The position numbers were made by a program, and so were the translations under genes. A stretch of DNA of 64,000 bases from the NCBI GenBank assembly GCA_016748015.1, contig JAAOMT010000261.1, positions 451,883 through 515,882 of the forward strand, read 5' to 3'. Shown one piece after another: positions 54,650-64,000 of this stretch (positions within the stretch are counted from its first letter, which is position 1; each line of letters begins with the position of its first letter). This DNA is from Geosiphon pyriformis. Its lineage: Eukaryota; Glomeromycota; Glomeromycetes; Archaeosporales; Geosiphonaceae. The notes beneath the pieces were generated by a model. The model did not search any database and had not been told where the DNA came from. It saw nothing but the letters and a program-made list of their open reading frames with translations.

Positions 54650-55881
54650 TTAACATTACACATAGCAATTTTCCATATCAGACCACTTATTGGAATAAAG
54701 AAAGCAATAAAGCACCCGAAACAGAGCACAAACAATCTAATCTAACCAGCACTGAACTGATTGAAGCTTCCAAAGACACCAACTTTGACTCTAAGCCACC
54801 CACTTTGGTAGTTAGAACCTTGGAGCTATTTGAACTAAAACCAGAAACATTATCATCAACAGCAGAGAAAAAGAGAACAGAAGACACTAACACACCATCC
54901 AAGACCATGTCTGAGATCAAACCCAAAGCTGAAGATACAAAAATAGCTAAAGAGAGTACTTGAAAGACAAATAGCAAAGGCACCAGTTCCACAAAACTGA
55001 ATTTTTTCATAACACTAAAAACTTGATTGGCTAAAAGTTCCAAAGAGCATTTCAAAGATGCCAAATGATTATATAAACCAGAGATGCCAAGAGGAGCAGA
55101 AATATATGAGGAAGATATAGCACCAGGAGAAAACTTAGCACCAAAAGATGAACCAGTACCTAAAGAAAATAAAGAGACCATTAGAGAAGAAGAACCACTG
55201 GCAACTTGGGCCTAAGTTTTGTCACTGAAAGAAACTGGGCAAATGATAGATGTCTGCTTTTTTTTATAAATGTTGGCCAGGCAAGCCCAGTTCTAAGAAT
55301 TAACCACCTGCTTACTATGACCACCACAATTCTCACCCACTGCATAATCAACAGAAACATGACCAAATTGTTTGTACTGAGCACAACAAGCCAAAAATAG
55401 ACCAGCCCAGTGCAAATTCACACTCTTAAAAACTGAAGTAGAATCAATAGCAGCCACTCTAAATGTCTCATTTTCAAAACAAATCACTGCACATTTGTTA
55501 CAGATATATGAACTTGGATTGCGACCAATAAAGCATGTTTTTCTACCATAAGAATTTAACAAGTCAGAAAGATTATGAGCAGTAGTTCTAACTGGTAATG
55601 TATACAATAATACCCGATATTGGTCTCTTAAGGTCCATGATTGCTTATCATTAATAGCCAAAGCCACATATACAGAATTTTTTCCCATGAAAACAAACCA
55701 TTTAGAAGCAACTGAACTAGCCACTTCAAATGATTCAAACTTTACCAAAGCCTTTTGTCATAAACCAATTAATTGTATTTTAATTGACACAATCTTATCA
55801 AATTTAGAAAAGACTGATTTTACTGCCAATCTGGGAAGATCAACTGGGATTTTCTTAACAATTATTTCCCAATCTATATGG
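54650..55881 (-). pseudogene. ORF1 of LINE copy 2
   Basis: The open pieces are 55293-55748 (MVKFESFEVASSVASKWFVF, GRKTCFIGRNPSSYICNKCAV, NLHWAGLFLACCAQYKQFGH) and 54687-55181 (Ser/Leu-rich, with a heptad-like KVGGLESKLVSLEASIS stretch that could be a coiled coil). CCAQYKQFGH with later Cys resembles a zinc knuckle (CX2CX4HX4C). It is an RNA-binding helper protein by analogy with other LINE ORF1s. The 5' end beyond 55881 is missing. Confidence 0.78.
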
Positions 55882-56732
55882 TGTTGCAGGTGATTATTTG
55901 GGATCTTAAATCAAATAACAAAACCCATAACTTAGTGCTCAAAAGCTTATTTACAATGATGTGGATCTGAAGATATTGTTTTTTGAAAAGTTTGATTGAG
56001 TTTTTTGTATAATAGACAGAAATTCAATAGTTGTTTATCTGTAGCTTTCCAAAATCGCAATTCTGTCAATTTCTTTCTTCAACTTGATGGCTGGTATTTC
56101 TCTGATAAGTAATCCGTATTTTTTATATGCTCTACCCATTCACAGGGGTCTTTTACCAGGCAATTCTTGATGTCAATAATTCTGTGCTTAATCTTCAATC
56201 AATTAGTAAAACAAAAGAAATAACAAAAATAAAAAAAAATAAAAAAAAAATAAAAAAAAAATAAGCCAAGGCAATAAAGGTTAGTATTTCATCAATAGCC
56301 ATAATTAAGAGCTATTGTTCCAATGGTGTTAAGTATCAATTACTATTAACATGAAGTGTTAATAGTGAGAGTAAATTAAGATAGTAAATAATTATTTATT
56401 TGATATTTTGTGATATAAAAGGTTGTTTAAATCAAATCTAAACTGAGAGGTCTGTTTTTTCTACTTCTAATACTACCACTATATATACATAATTGAGATT
56501 CCTCAATTTCTCAATTCTTCACACCAGAAATCCTAAAATTTCTGGAATTCTGCAATTCCTTTGAGAGGAATCCTGGAATTCTGGAATCCTGTGATTTCTT
56601 GTACAAGAATTCTGAAATTCCTGGAATCCTGCAATTCCTCTAAGAAAAATTTTGGAATTCCACATTTTACTATAGTTACTTCTAATTGGCTAATTTATGC
56701 TAATATATATTTTTTATATTCTATGAGTAATA
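55882..56732 (-). repeat. Element F 3' LTR
   Basis: Starts TGTTGCAGGTGATTATTTGG, ends GAGTAATA. GGAATTC-type inverted repeats occur at 56530-56660. The hairpin has both arms changed (ACTATTAACA/TGTTAATAGT, 56342-56366) but still pairs perfectly. Confidence 0.88.
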
Positions 56733-56748
56733 TTATTCTCTCCTTTTT

Positions 56749-57127
56749 AATATTAAGCTCTGTCAAGATCTCCTAATTCTAATTCTTCATCTTTGAGTAT
56801 TTTTTGGACTTATTTTTTAAGAATTACTTGTGCTATCTTGTTTTGTAAGTCTTTAAATTAGGCATTAGTTATTTTTCCATTTGGTTAATGGTAATGGAGT
56901 TCATTTCTGAATTAAGTAAGATTTCTGGTCGATCTTGAAATCTGATATGTAGCCAATAAATGGCTCTTACTTGTGTGGTCAAATTGTTTTTCCCCACAAA
57001 TTGTTTCAGTTGTTGTAGTATTGTTGTGTTAAATGATCGTTTTGTTTTATCTGTGTACAAGCCCTGAATGTTTAAGTATTGTTCCAAATAAAAATAACAA
57101 AAGTTTCTTGGAAATTATTGTATCTAC
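56749..57127 (-). pseudogene. ORF3 of element F, C-terminal part
   Basis: The open stretch (56869-57087) has TKRSFNTTILQQLKQFVGKNN and RPEILLNSEMNSITINQMEK, the conserved ORF3 block. It is cut at 57127 by a solo LTR; the remainder lies at 58142-58450. The C-terminus near 56760-56860 is readable with stops. Confidence 0.7.
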
Positions 57128-58141
57128 TGTTACTGGAGGTTTTTGGTCTCTTTTCTGTAATGTTGTTGATACCTGTTTGCTGTGAATTCACATTTTCTGG
57201 ATGTGGTTGAACCTCCAGTAACTGAATTTTCTCTTCAAATTATAGGAGATAATTTGAACTGCTGGGCTTATAAGTGGAATGGTCAATTCCATGCCAGTTA
57301 CTTTATATAGTTACATTGTAGTAAACATCAACTCTTTCCCAGGAATTACTTATCTGGAAGCTTACTAAAAAATGTGTAGTTACTTTGCTGTGAAAGTCAA
57401 CTCTTTTACAGGAATCTCATCTGTAGGCTACTTTAATAATTGTAATAAGAAAAGAAAAGAAAAATAAAAGAAATGTAAAAGAAATAGGATTTTATCAAGG
57501 GAAACGTTTTCTATCCAGGCCTGGAGTCACTAACAGTTTACTGAAATTGGTAGCTAATCAATTTCAAAACGTTAGTTGGGTTTTGAGGATTTTCCAAGTG
57601 CAATAATTAAAGAATTTGGTTTTTCGAATTATTTGATATTTATTTCTTTTTGTGTGTGTAGAAATGGTTCTAAGTGATAAATCTAAAGTAAGATACATTT
57701 TCCAGAAGAGAAAAGCTCTTCTTTTATACAACTTGTTGTAGTACTAATCTATGAACTTGCACTTTTTCTCTTTGCTCAAATTTCGGTGAACTAAAAATAC
57801 ATTTTGATAAACTACAAGTTATTTCACTGAACTATTGATTAATTTGGGTGAACTATTCATAATTTCGGCGAATTTCTGTAAATTTCGGTGAATTTTTTAT
57901 AAATTTCGGCGAATTTCTGTAAATTTCGGCAAATTTTTGAATGTTACAAAGTTCAGGGTATTGTGTAATTTGATAATCCTACTTTCTGTTATACTAATTA
58001 GATTATTTTAATTGAATCGTGATATGTGATAATTGATTAAATAATAAATGATAATTTGAAATGATATTAATATATTAATTAATTATAGGAATTATAAGGG
58101 TAATTTTATGCTAATTAATAGCTAAAATTCTACTGGTAACA
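57128..58141 (-). repeat. Solo A-type LTR inside ORF3 of element F
   Basis: Termini are TGTTACTGGAGG and ACTGGTAACA. Flanks CTAC and CCAC fit a 4-bp duplication with one T/C change. It contains the clearest ATTTCGGCGAATTTCTGTAA repeat series (57780-57945). Confidence 0.88.
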
Positions 58142-58683
58142 CCACCAATTCCAAGTTTCTATAGTCAACTCTTGATAGTGAGTAACTTTTGGTTGTGTTT
58201 CTATTGCCAGTTTCACTTTTGCAATTATTTTGTCAACAGTGTTTTCTGTTTTTCTCTGTGTTTTATCTTATGTTCTTTTTCTGGTGTTTGTGTATCTAAT
58301 AGTTTGTTGATTGATTGTAATTTCTATTTTTTGTTGTTGTATTAGTTAAAAGAGTTGTTGTGCTAGTGAGTGAATGCTGTCAGTAATCACCATTTTCTGC
58401 TGTCTTTTTGTTGGATATACTGTGTGTTTATATACTCTTTTGATTGTTTAATTTTATGTGTTTGGTTCAATAATTATGATTGGTTTTAGATCTTATAAAA
58501 TCTCATCTGGTTTGACTAGTATTCTCTGTACTTCTAATTGTAGAATATTGTTGGTGGATAACAATGCTATATGGTAATATGGTTTCAGTCAATCACCATG
58601 TGCTGTTTTGGTTAAGATTTTGTTGTTCAATCTTAATTTATAAGCTCCATTTTCAAGAATTTCTTTTATGTGAAATAGTCTAT
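58142..58683 (-). pseudogene. ORF3 start and integrase end of element F
   Basis: The remaining N-terminal part of ORF3 (58142-58400, with a LAQQLF.LIQQQK-like stretch) and the end of integrase (58450-58683, LEPIIIIEP and the AVHGD.LKPYYHIA-like text). Many stops. It is truncated at the LTR of G. Confidence 0.65.
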
Positions 58684-59504
58684 TGTTACTCATAAAATAT
58701 AAGAAATATATTAGCATATAAATTAGCCAATCAAAAGTAGCTGTAGTCAATGTGGAATTCCAGGATTCTCATATAAAAAATTGCAGGATTCCAGAATTCC
58801 AGGATTCCTCTCAAAAAGAATTGCAAAATTTCTGGTGTAAAGAATTGAAGAATTGAGGAATCTTAATTATGTATATATATTGGTAGTGTTAAAAGTAAAA
58901 AAAAACAGACCTTCTAATTTAGATTTAATCTAAACAACTTTCCATTCACAAATATCAATAAATAATTATTCTTTATCTCCAATCTATTCTCTACTATCAA
59001 CATGAAGTGTTGATAGTAATTGATATTTAATCATACTGGAACAATAGCTCTTGATCATGGCTATTGATGGAATACTAACTTGCAATTGCTTTTGTTTAAA
59101 TTCTTAATCTTCTTTATTTTCTTTTATTTTCTTTTATTTTTTTTTTATTGCTGTTGTATTTCTTTTTGGTTGACTAATTAATTAAGAATTAAAGTACTGA
59201 ATTATAGACATCATAGTGACTGGTAAAAGACCTGTGAAACAAGGGTAGAACACTTATAGATTTGAGGATAGCTTACCAGAAGGATTATTAGCCACCATGC
59301 TGAAAAAGAAATTTGACAGAATTGCAATTCCAGGAGGCTACTAAAACAACTATTGAATCTCTGTTCATTATATAAAGAACTCAACAAAAACTTTCAGATA
59401 CAAACAACTTTCAGATTACTAATACCACCATCGCAAATAGCTTCTGAGCACCAAGTTATGGGTTTTGTTATTTGATTTAAAACCCCAAATAATCATCTGT
59501 AACA
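58684..59504 (+). repeat. Element G 5' LTR
   Basis: B-type termini, TATA run (GTATATATAT, about 58871-58880) and a perfect hairpin ACTATCAACA/TGTTGATAGT (58993-59017). Left flank is CTAT. Confidence 0.88.
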
Positions 59505-59522
59505 TTTAGTGCTCCTTGTGAG

Positions 59523-60061
59523 ATATAACTCTACAGAGAACTAGTACCAACAACAAGCATCCAAAAGTGGCAGAATTAGAAATCATAGAAGCAAACCATT
59601 TAGGATTTGCCAAATCCTTGTTTCAATAATACAGCCAACAATTAGAATTAAGCAATAATTATTTCCCAGCAGAATCAGTCTTTAACTTTTACATCAATAA
59701 TAAAATCACAGACTGCTTAGGGAAAACAGTTAACATTGAATCCGCAAGAAAAAATTTCTATACAGAATTGTTTCAACATACCAGTTTACTAAGAAACTAC
59801 AGTTCCATACCAATCATCAGGAAAATCAATTAAACTATCAAAAAGTACACTCAACAATAATTCCCTATTACTTATGCAAACAAAAACAAGGGAAGACTGC
59901 AAACACCAGTAGTAATACCAAAACAGATACAACCACCCACTTAGAAGAAAACCAGAGTTGAATTACTAACCAAACCATCATACTATTATACACCAGAAAG
60001 TGCCATCAATATTTTCTCAACAGACACATCCACATCAAATGCGACATTAACCTTTGAATAA
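59523..60061 (+). pseudogene. Gag N-terminal region of element G
   Basis: It aligns with the minus-strand gag start of C (33277-33820): the words for NHLGFAKSLFQ.YSQQ, KKYTQQ.FPITYANKNK and SYYYTPESAINIFSTDTSTSN can be read. Several stops are present. The gag core lies outside. Confidence 0.7.
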
Positions 60062-61099
60062 TGTTATGAATAAACTTGGTGGGGTATGATGGTAATGTTT
60101 GGTGCTTTAATTTGGAGTTCTGGATTGGTCAGCTTTTGTCATATCAGTGTTATTAGTCTTTGAAAGTCTATTCCTGCACGTGAATTTACCCGTTGAGTTC
60201 TTTGGTTATAAGACACAGAGTTGGTATCTTGTCAATTGCAACATTTTTCTTTAAAGGTGAGCTTTTTTTTCCGAGCTAATGAGTATGGTCATTAGGGTCT
60301 GGTATTGTCTTTTTGCCCTTCTGGTAAGCTAACAAGATAAAGTTAATATCCAAAAACCTAAGGGGAGCTTCCCTCTTTTACCAGGCTATCACAAAGTCTA
60401 TTCCCAGACAGTCAATTTTACTATGTTGCTGCTCCACAAAAGAAAAAAAAAATAAAGAAAAAAAAAAAAAGAAAATAAAAGAGAATAAAAAGGGAAAGAG
60501 TAAAAGAAATTAGTATCGTCAATTACCATGATCAAGAGTGATTGGTCCAAGTCATTAATGATTTAAGGTAGTTTATGCTAAGAGCATCTGTTCTGGAATG
60601 AGGTTAGGAAGTAATAAATCAATTGAAACATAGAAGTTGGAAAACTCTAGGTTTGTAATTTGGAATATTTGATTTATTTTGAAATCTATGTACAGACTAA
60701 GATATAAGAGAGTAAAGGAAATTTATTCTTGTCTAGCTGTTTGTTCTTTTAACTTCTATGACTACTCATTTTTATACATTCTTTTGGTTTTACAGGATTG
60801 CTTACAATTGTTATATTATCACTAGCTATTGTTTCATTATTTCTATTATTGCTTCGTTATTTCTGTTATTGCTTTGTTATTCTATATTATTGCTAGTTAT
60901 CTTATGTTATAACACATTATCTGGTATTATTACATGCTATTCTGTGTTATTCTATGTTATAACATGTTATCCTGTGTTATCCTAAGTTATAACGCATTAT
61001 TCCACATTATTGCACATTATCCTGTGTTATGTCATGTTTTGTTCATGTTTTGGTCACATTTCTCTCCTAACTTGAATTGGTTTTTTTACTTGGGTAATA
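60062..61099 (-). repeat. Element E 3' LTR
   Basis: Termini are TGTTATGAATAA and GGGTAATA. Near its right end is a series of GTTAT/ATTAT-centred repeats (60890-61040, e.g. CCTGTGTTATCC, CTATGTTATAACATG) that creates long but meaningless open frames. The purine tract AAAAAGAGAGGGATAA is at 61100-61115. Only one LTR is in the window, so the boundary at 60062 is inferred. Confidence 0.78.
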
Positions 61100-61113
61100 T
61101 TATCCCTCTCTTT

Positions 61114-61848
61114 TTAAAATTGAGCTCCTGCAAAACCATATGTATCTGTTGTTATGGCTTCATTCGTGTAATGTTAAATGGTTGCCTCGAATATTGCCTC
61201 TTGTAGATCTTTGAACTGTTGATTGGTTATTCGTCCTATGTTGTTAATCATTATGGTTTTCATAGATCTGTTTAGTAGTACATTTGGACAATGTTGAAAG
61301 GTGGTGTATAGTCGGTATGCTGCTTTGTAATATAGGGTTAAGTTGTTTTTTCCTATGAATTTTTCTACTTGTTGCATTGTTTTTTTGTTGAACATTCTCT
61401 GGTTAAGGTTTTCATATGGTGTTTTCAAGTCAAGCTGCTTTCCAATTTTGTAGAACCAATAGGCTGGCAGAAGTTTTTTTTTCTATTTCTGGGCATTGTC
61501 TAGTGTCTATTCCTCTGTTTCGGGGAGTTTGGTCCTCTAAGCCAAAGCTTGTTTTATTTCTTCAAGCTCAGGGACCAAGTATCTTCTTTTATAAAATAAT
61601 TCCCATTCTTTCACTCTTTCTTCTCCACCTCCCATCTGAAGGCAATTTTTCTTCCAATATTGCCTTTCGGATGGTATGTAGGAGAGAGAATGTTTAGTTC
61701 TTTTTGAACTTTCATCTTCTCCTCTCCTGCTTTTATCCTTGTACCATATCTCTTTTTTATCAATTGTTATTTTTATTTTAGCAGGAGATTGTTAAATTGC
61801 ATCAAACAGTTGTTTCGAGAGTTGTAAAATTTGATCTAAAAGGTCCAT
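61114..61848 (-). pseudogene. ORF3 of element E
   Basis: One frame of about 244 codons from ATG (61846-61848) to TAA (61114-61116). N-terminus MDLLDQILQLSKQLFDAI; the last third has KTMQQVEKFIGKNNLTLYYKAAYRLY and PNVLLNRSMKTIMINNIGRIT. It is broken by TAA and TAG only (Gln or Trp sites), no indels. Length matches the intact A copy (235). Function unknown. Confidence 0.72.
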
Positions 61849-61929
61849 GTTAAACTTTTGTTGACTTATTTTTGTTGTTTCAATGGTTATATATACTTGA
61901 ATTTTCCAATTAAATAGTTGCATATTACT

Positions 61930-63220
61930 TTTATGTTTCAATGATGATGATTGGTTCCAGATCTCATGGTATATTTTCTGGTCTGATTAATGGAATTTGT
62001 GTTCCTAACTGAGGTATTAATGACAATGACTGCTGTTTTGCATGATAAATTTTCAATCAGTTTCCATAAGCTACTTTCTTTAGAATCTTGTCTTCCAATC
62101 ATAATTTGTAAGCTCTATTTCCTAAAGCTTTGTGTATATGGAATAGACCGTCCCACTTTAGGTTGAACTTTCCACTCCACTGTTTTTCAGCTTTTGTACA
62201 GTGTAACAGTACTTGGTCTCTAATCTTGAATTTCATTGGTTGTTCAGACAGACAATCATCATGTCTTTCCTTTTGCCATTTTTGAGCATTACTAATATTA
62301 TCAGCTGCTGTTTTTCGGTTGTTTTCTAATGTTTCCATTAGCTGGTACATTCTTTGGTATAAGGTAGCTTCAAAATTCTTTTCGGTGATTGTTTCTGTTG
62401 GGTAGGACAATATTTTTTATTCTATAGGTAATGTAGCTTTTCTTCTATAGACTAGTTCAAATGGTGTAAATTGTGTCATATTTTGCTTTAGTATTTGGTA
62501 TGCAAAGAGTACTGAAGGTATGAATAAGTCCCATTTTTGTTCATTTTTTTGACTTATTTTTGCTAGTGCTTCACACAGTGTTCGGTTAAACCTTTTTACC
62601 AGTCTGTTTGTTTGTGGGTGGTATAGTGACAATAAAGGATGTTTTATACCAAACCGTTGGCTTAGTTCAATTAGTGTATTATTAACAAAATGTGTTTCCT
62701 GATCAGATAATAATTCTTTTGGGCATTTATGTTGGCAAATTAGGTCTTGATGCACAAATTCGGCTACTGTTTTGGTGTTAGCCACTTGGATTGCTCTGGC
62801 TTCTGGCCATTTTGTAAGATAGTCTACTGCTATTGTGATGTAACAATTTTCTTTGGATGTTATGGAGAAAGGACCAACCAAATCGATCTCAATTCTATTA
62901 AATAGATTTCTAACTGGAATGGGTCAAAGTGGTTCTGTTATTCTGGCTCTTCCTCTTCACTGACATAAGTTACAATTGAGAACATATTCAAAGATATTCT
63001 TATATATTATAGGCCAATAGTATAGATTTGTTGTTCTTTCCAAAGTCGTATCTTTGTTGAAGTGTTTTGAAGTTGAGTCAGAATGCATACTATATAATAT
63101 AGCTTCTTTTTCACTGTCTTTGATTAATCATTGTGGGGTGGGGTGGTTTTGTTGTTTTTGATGATAGAGTTGGTCATTTTGAATAAAGTAATTTCGTGCT
63201 TGTTTCTATATGATATTTTG
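61930..63220 (-). pseudogene. Integrase of element E
   Basis: Core in 62417-62881: AVDYLTKWPEARAI (Asp), LLSDQETHFVNN (Asp), NRLVKRFNRTL where the catalytic Glu is Lys. C-terminal part in 62099-62410 with KFKIRDQVLLHCTKAEKQWSGKF. The zinc part is at about 62950-63080 (LNCNLCQ). Stops at Trp/Gln/Arg-like sites interrupt it. The Glu-to-Lys change alone would abolish strand transfer. Confidence 0.82.
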
Positions 63221-63725
63221 TTTCTGTTAAGATAAAATCTCCTTAAAACATAGTGTCAATAGGTACTGATGTAATCGCTGATAAGTAAGTGTGTCCATGG
63301 GTCCGAGATTAGGTTTGTGGCATCCTCGACAAACTGTCGGCATTGGTGTTCTTGGATCTTTCCTTGTAATGGACTTTGAATGGGAATTGTTGCAGATAAG
63401 TACTCCATCTTGCATATTTCCCTTCTAGCTGTAGATTGTTGAGTAATCAAATAAGTCTTTTGTGGTCAGTATATAAGTCAAATGGTTGACTAAGGTAATG
63501 TTTCCATGTCTGTACTGTCAAATAGATGGCGAGGCATTTCAAATTGGTTGTGCTGTAATTTTTTTCTACTGAACTAGTGCTGTGGCTGGCATAAGCAATT
63601 AGATGTTCTCTATTGTCCAGTCCTATCTGTGATAAGACTGCTCCTAGAGCATTTTCGAGGTGTCTGTAGTGACAATAAATCATTTAGTGAAGTCTGAATA
63701 GATCAATATGGGGGAGGTAATTAAT
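63221..63725 (-). pseudogene. RNase H of element E
   Basis: The open part (63447-63683) reads LGAVLSQIGLDNREHLIAYAS, STTNLKCLAIYLTVQTWKHYL (Glu of LEC is Lys) and DLYTDHKRLI. It ends in the NADSLSR-like stretch at about 63300. In frame with RT apart from stops. Confidence 0.8.
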
Positions 63726-64000
63726 CATTGCTTGAGATAGTCAAATGTTTTCTGTTGATTTTCCTTCCACAGGTATGGTACATATTTGGACAACAAGTGA
63801 TGGAATGGTTTTGCAATAGTTGAGAAACCTTTGACAAATTGACAATAGTATCTTGCCAATTCTAAAAATTCTCATAATTCTCTGAGGTTGATTGGGGCTG
63901 AAAAATTTCTAACTTTCTGGACTTTGTCTGAGTTGGGTTTGATTCTGTCTTTGCTAATCACGTGTCTTAGGAATTTCAATTTGGTTTTTCCAAAAAAACA
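63726..64000 (-). pseudogene. Reverse transcriptase of element E (partial)
   Basis: The window ends inside RT. Visible are CFFGKTKLKFLRHVISKDRI, NFSAPINLREL and LARYYCQFVKGFSTIAKPF, i.e. the thumb/connection part after the catalytic box. The catalytic box lies beyond the window. Confidence 0.8.

Larger units (their letters stand above)
48921..55881 (-). mobile_element. LINE copy 2, nearly full length
   Basis: Minus strand order: ORF1 (55881-54650), endonuclease (53660-52950), RT (52800-51000), a C-terminal RNase H (50500-49840), a Cys/His motif and a 3' end with an A-rich tail (48921-48929 on this strand a run of T). A solo A-type LTR lies between ORF1 and the endonuclease. Its 5' end is cut off at 55881 by the LTR of element F. 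Stops are frequent but the layout is complete. Confidence 0.88.
55882..58683 (-). mobile_element. Element F: truncated gypsy copy
   Basis: A B-type 3' LTR (55882-56732), the purine tract (56733-56748), ORF3 and the integrase C-terminus (to 58683). A solo A-type LTR splits ORF3. It was inserted into ORF1 of LINE copy 2 (left target word ATGG) and is cut at 58683 by the 5' LTR of element G. The rest of F is not in the window. Confidence 0.85.
58684..60061 (+). mobile_element. Element G: 5' LTR and gag start of a gypsy copy
   Basis: The LTR (58684-59504, TGTTACTCATAA…CATCTGTAACA) is followed by a PBS (TTTAGTGCTCCTTGTGAG, 59505-59522) and about 540 bases of gag. The copy stops at 60061 where the LTR of E begins, so the remainder lies beyond E, outside the window. 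Orientation is opposite to F and E. Confidence 0.85.
60062..64000 (-). mobile_element. Element E: gypsy copy running off the window
   Basis: A 1038-bp LTR of a fourth type is followed on the minus strand by ORF3, integrase, RNase H and the beginning of RT at the window end. Its genes match A-D in order. The 5' half, including dUTPase, is beyond the window. The element lies inside gag of G. Confidence 0.88.

Noticed and set aside
60758-61206. Two overlapping plus-strand frames rich in Tyr, Cys, Leu
   Set aside because: They are made by the GTTAT repeat array of the E-type LTR and have no codon-level conservation.
1-64000. tRNA or rRNA genes
   Set aside because: I found no convincing cloverleaf or rRNA words by eye. 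A tRNAscan/Infernal run would settle it; I do not claim absence beyond what I could read.

Overview
This window is a graveyard of nested retrotransposons from an AT-rich eukaryotic genome. I found no host gene in it. Everything longer than a few hundred bases belongs to Ty3/gypsy-type LTR retrotransposons (about eight copies from four LTR families) or to a non-LTR (LINE) family, or is very AT-rich sequence between them. The gypsy copies with a dUTPase inside pol, the LINE copies with a C-terminal RNase H, and the base composition all fit an arbuscular mycorrhizal fungus (Glomeromycotina, Rhizophagus/Gigaspora-like). That assignment is inference from recognised protein families, not a database result.

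Layout. 1-561: AT-rich sequence with a LINE 3' end. 562-1383: a B-type LTR. 1385-11284: element A (minus), complete, with both LTRs. 11285-20924: element B (plus), lacking its 5' end, with its gag split by a solo A-type LTR (11924-12892) and its RT split by a solo D-type LTR (16132-16928, holding a 20-base N gap). 20925-24766 and 34613-35530: element B2 (plus), whose 5' part is cut off at B's 3' LTR and whose last gene is split by element C (minus, 24767-34612, complete). 35846-43560: element D (minus), complete LTRs but no integrase. 43721-43870: LTR scrap. 43871-46950: LINE copy 1 (minus). 46951-47989: AT-rich. 47990-48801: solo B-type LTR. 48921-55881: LINE copy 2 (minus), interrupted by a solo A-type LTR (53663-54631). 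55882-58683: element F (minus, truncated), itself hit by a solo A-type LTR. 58684-60061: element G (plus, 5' LTR and gag start). 60062-64000: element E (minus, running off the end).

Shared gypsy gene order (read from element A, with copies in B, C and D): LTR - PBS - gag with CCHC knuckle - aspartic protease - Cys-rich region - CX2CX3CX4CX2C motif - dUTPase - beta-rich linker - reverse transcriptase - RNase H - integrase - a third ORF of about 235-245 codons - polypurine tract - LTR. The Cys-rich region, the dUTPase and the third ORF recur in several independent copies, so they are stable parts of this lineage. They are the best candidates here for something under-described.

All copies look dead. 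In A and D the pol frame runs for about 4 kb with no frameshift and is broken only by stop codons. At conserved positions these stops are explained by single C-to-T or G-to-A changes (CGA to TGA, CAA/CAG to TAA/TAG, TGG to TAG/TGA). The two LTRs of D also differ almost only by transitions. This points to cytosine-deamination-type decay (methylation-linked or RIP-like) rather than ordinary drift. Only the third ORF of A and its dUTPase-containing ORF are still open over their length, and that dUTPase has lost a key Asp.
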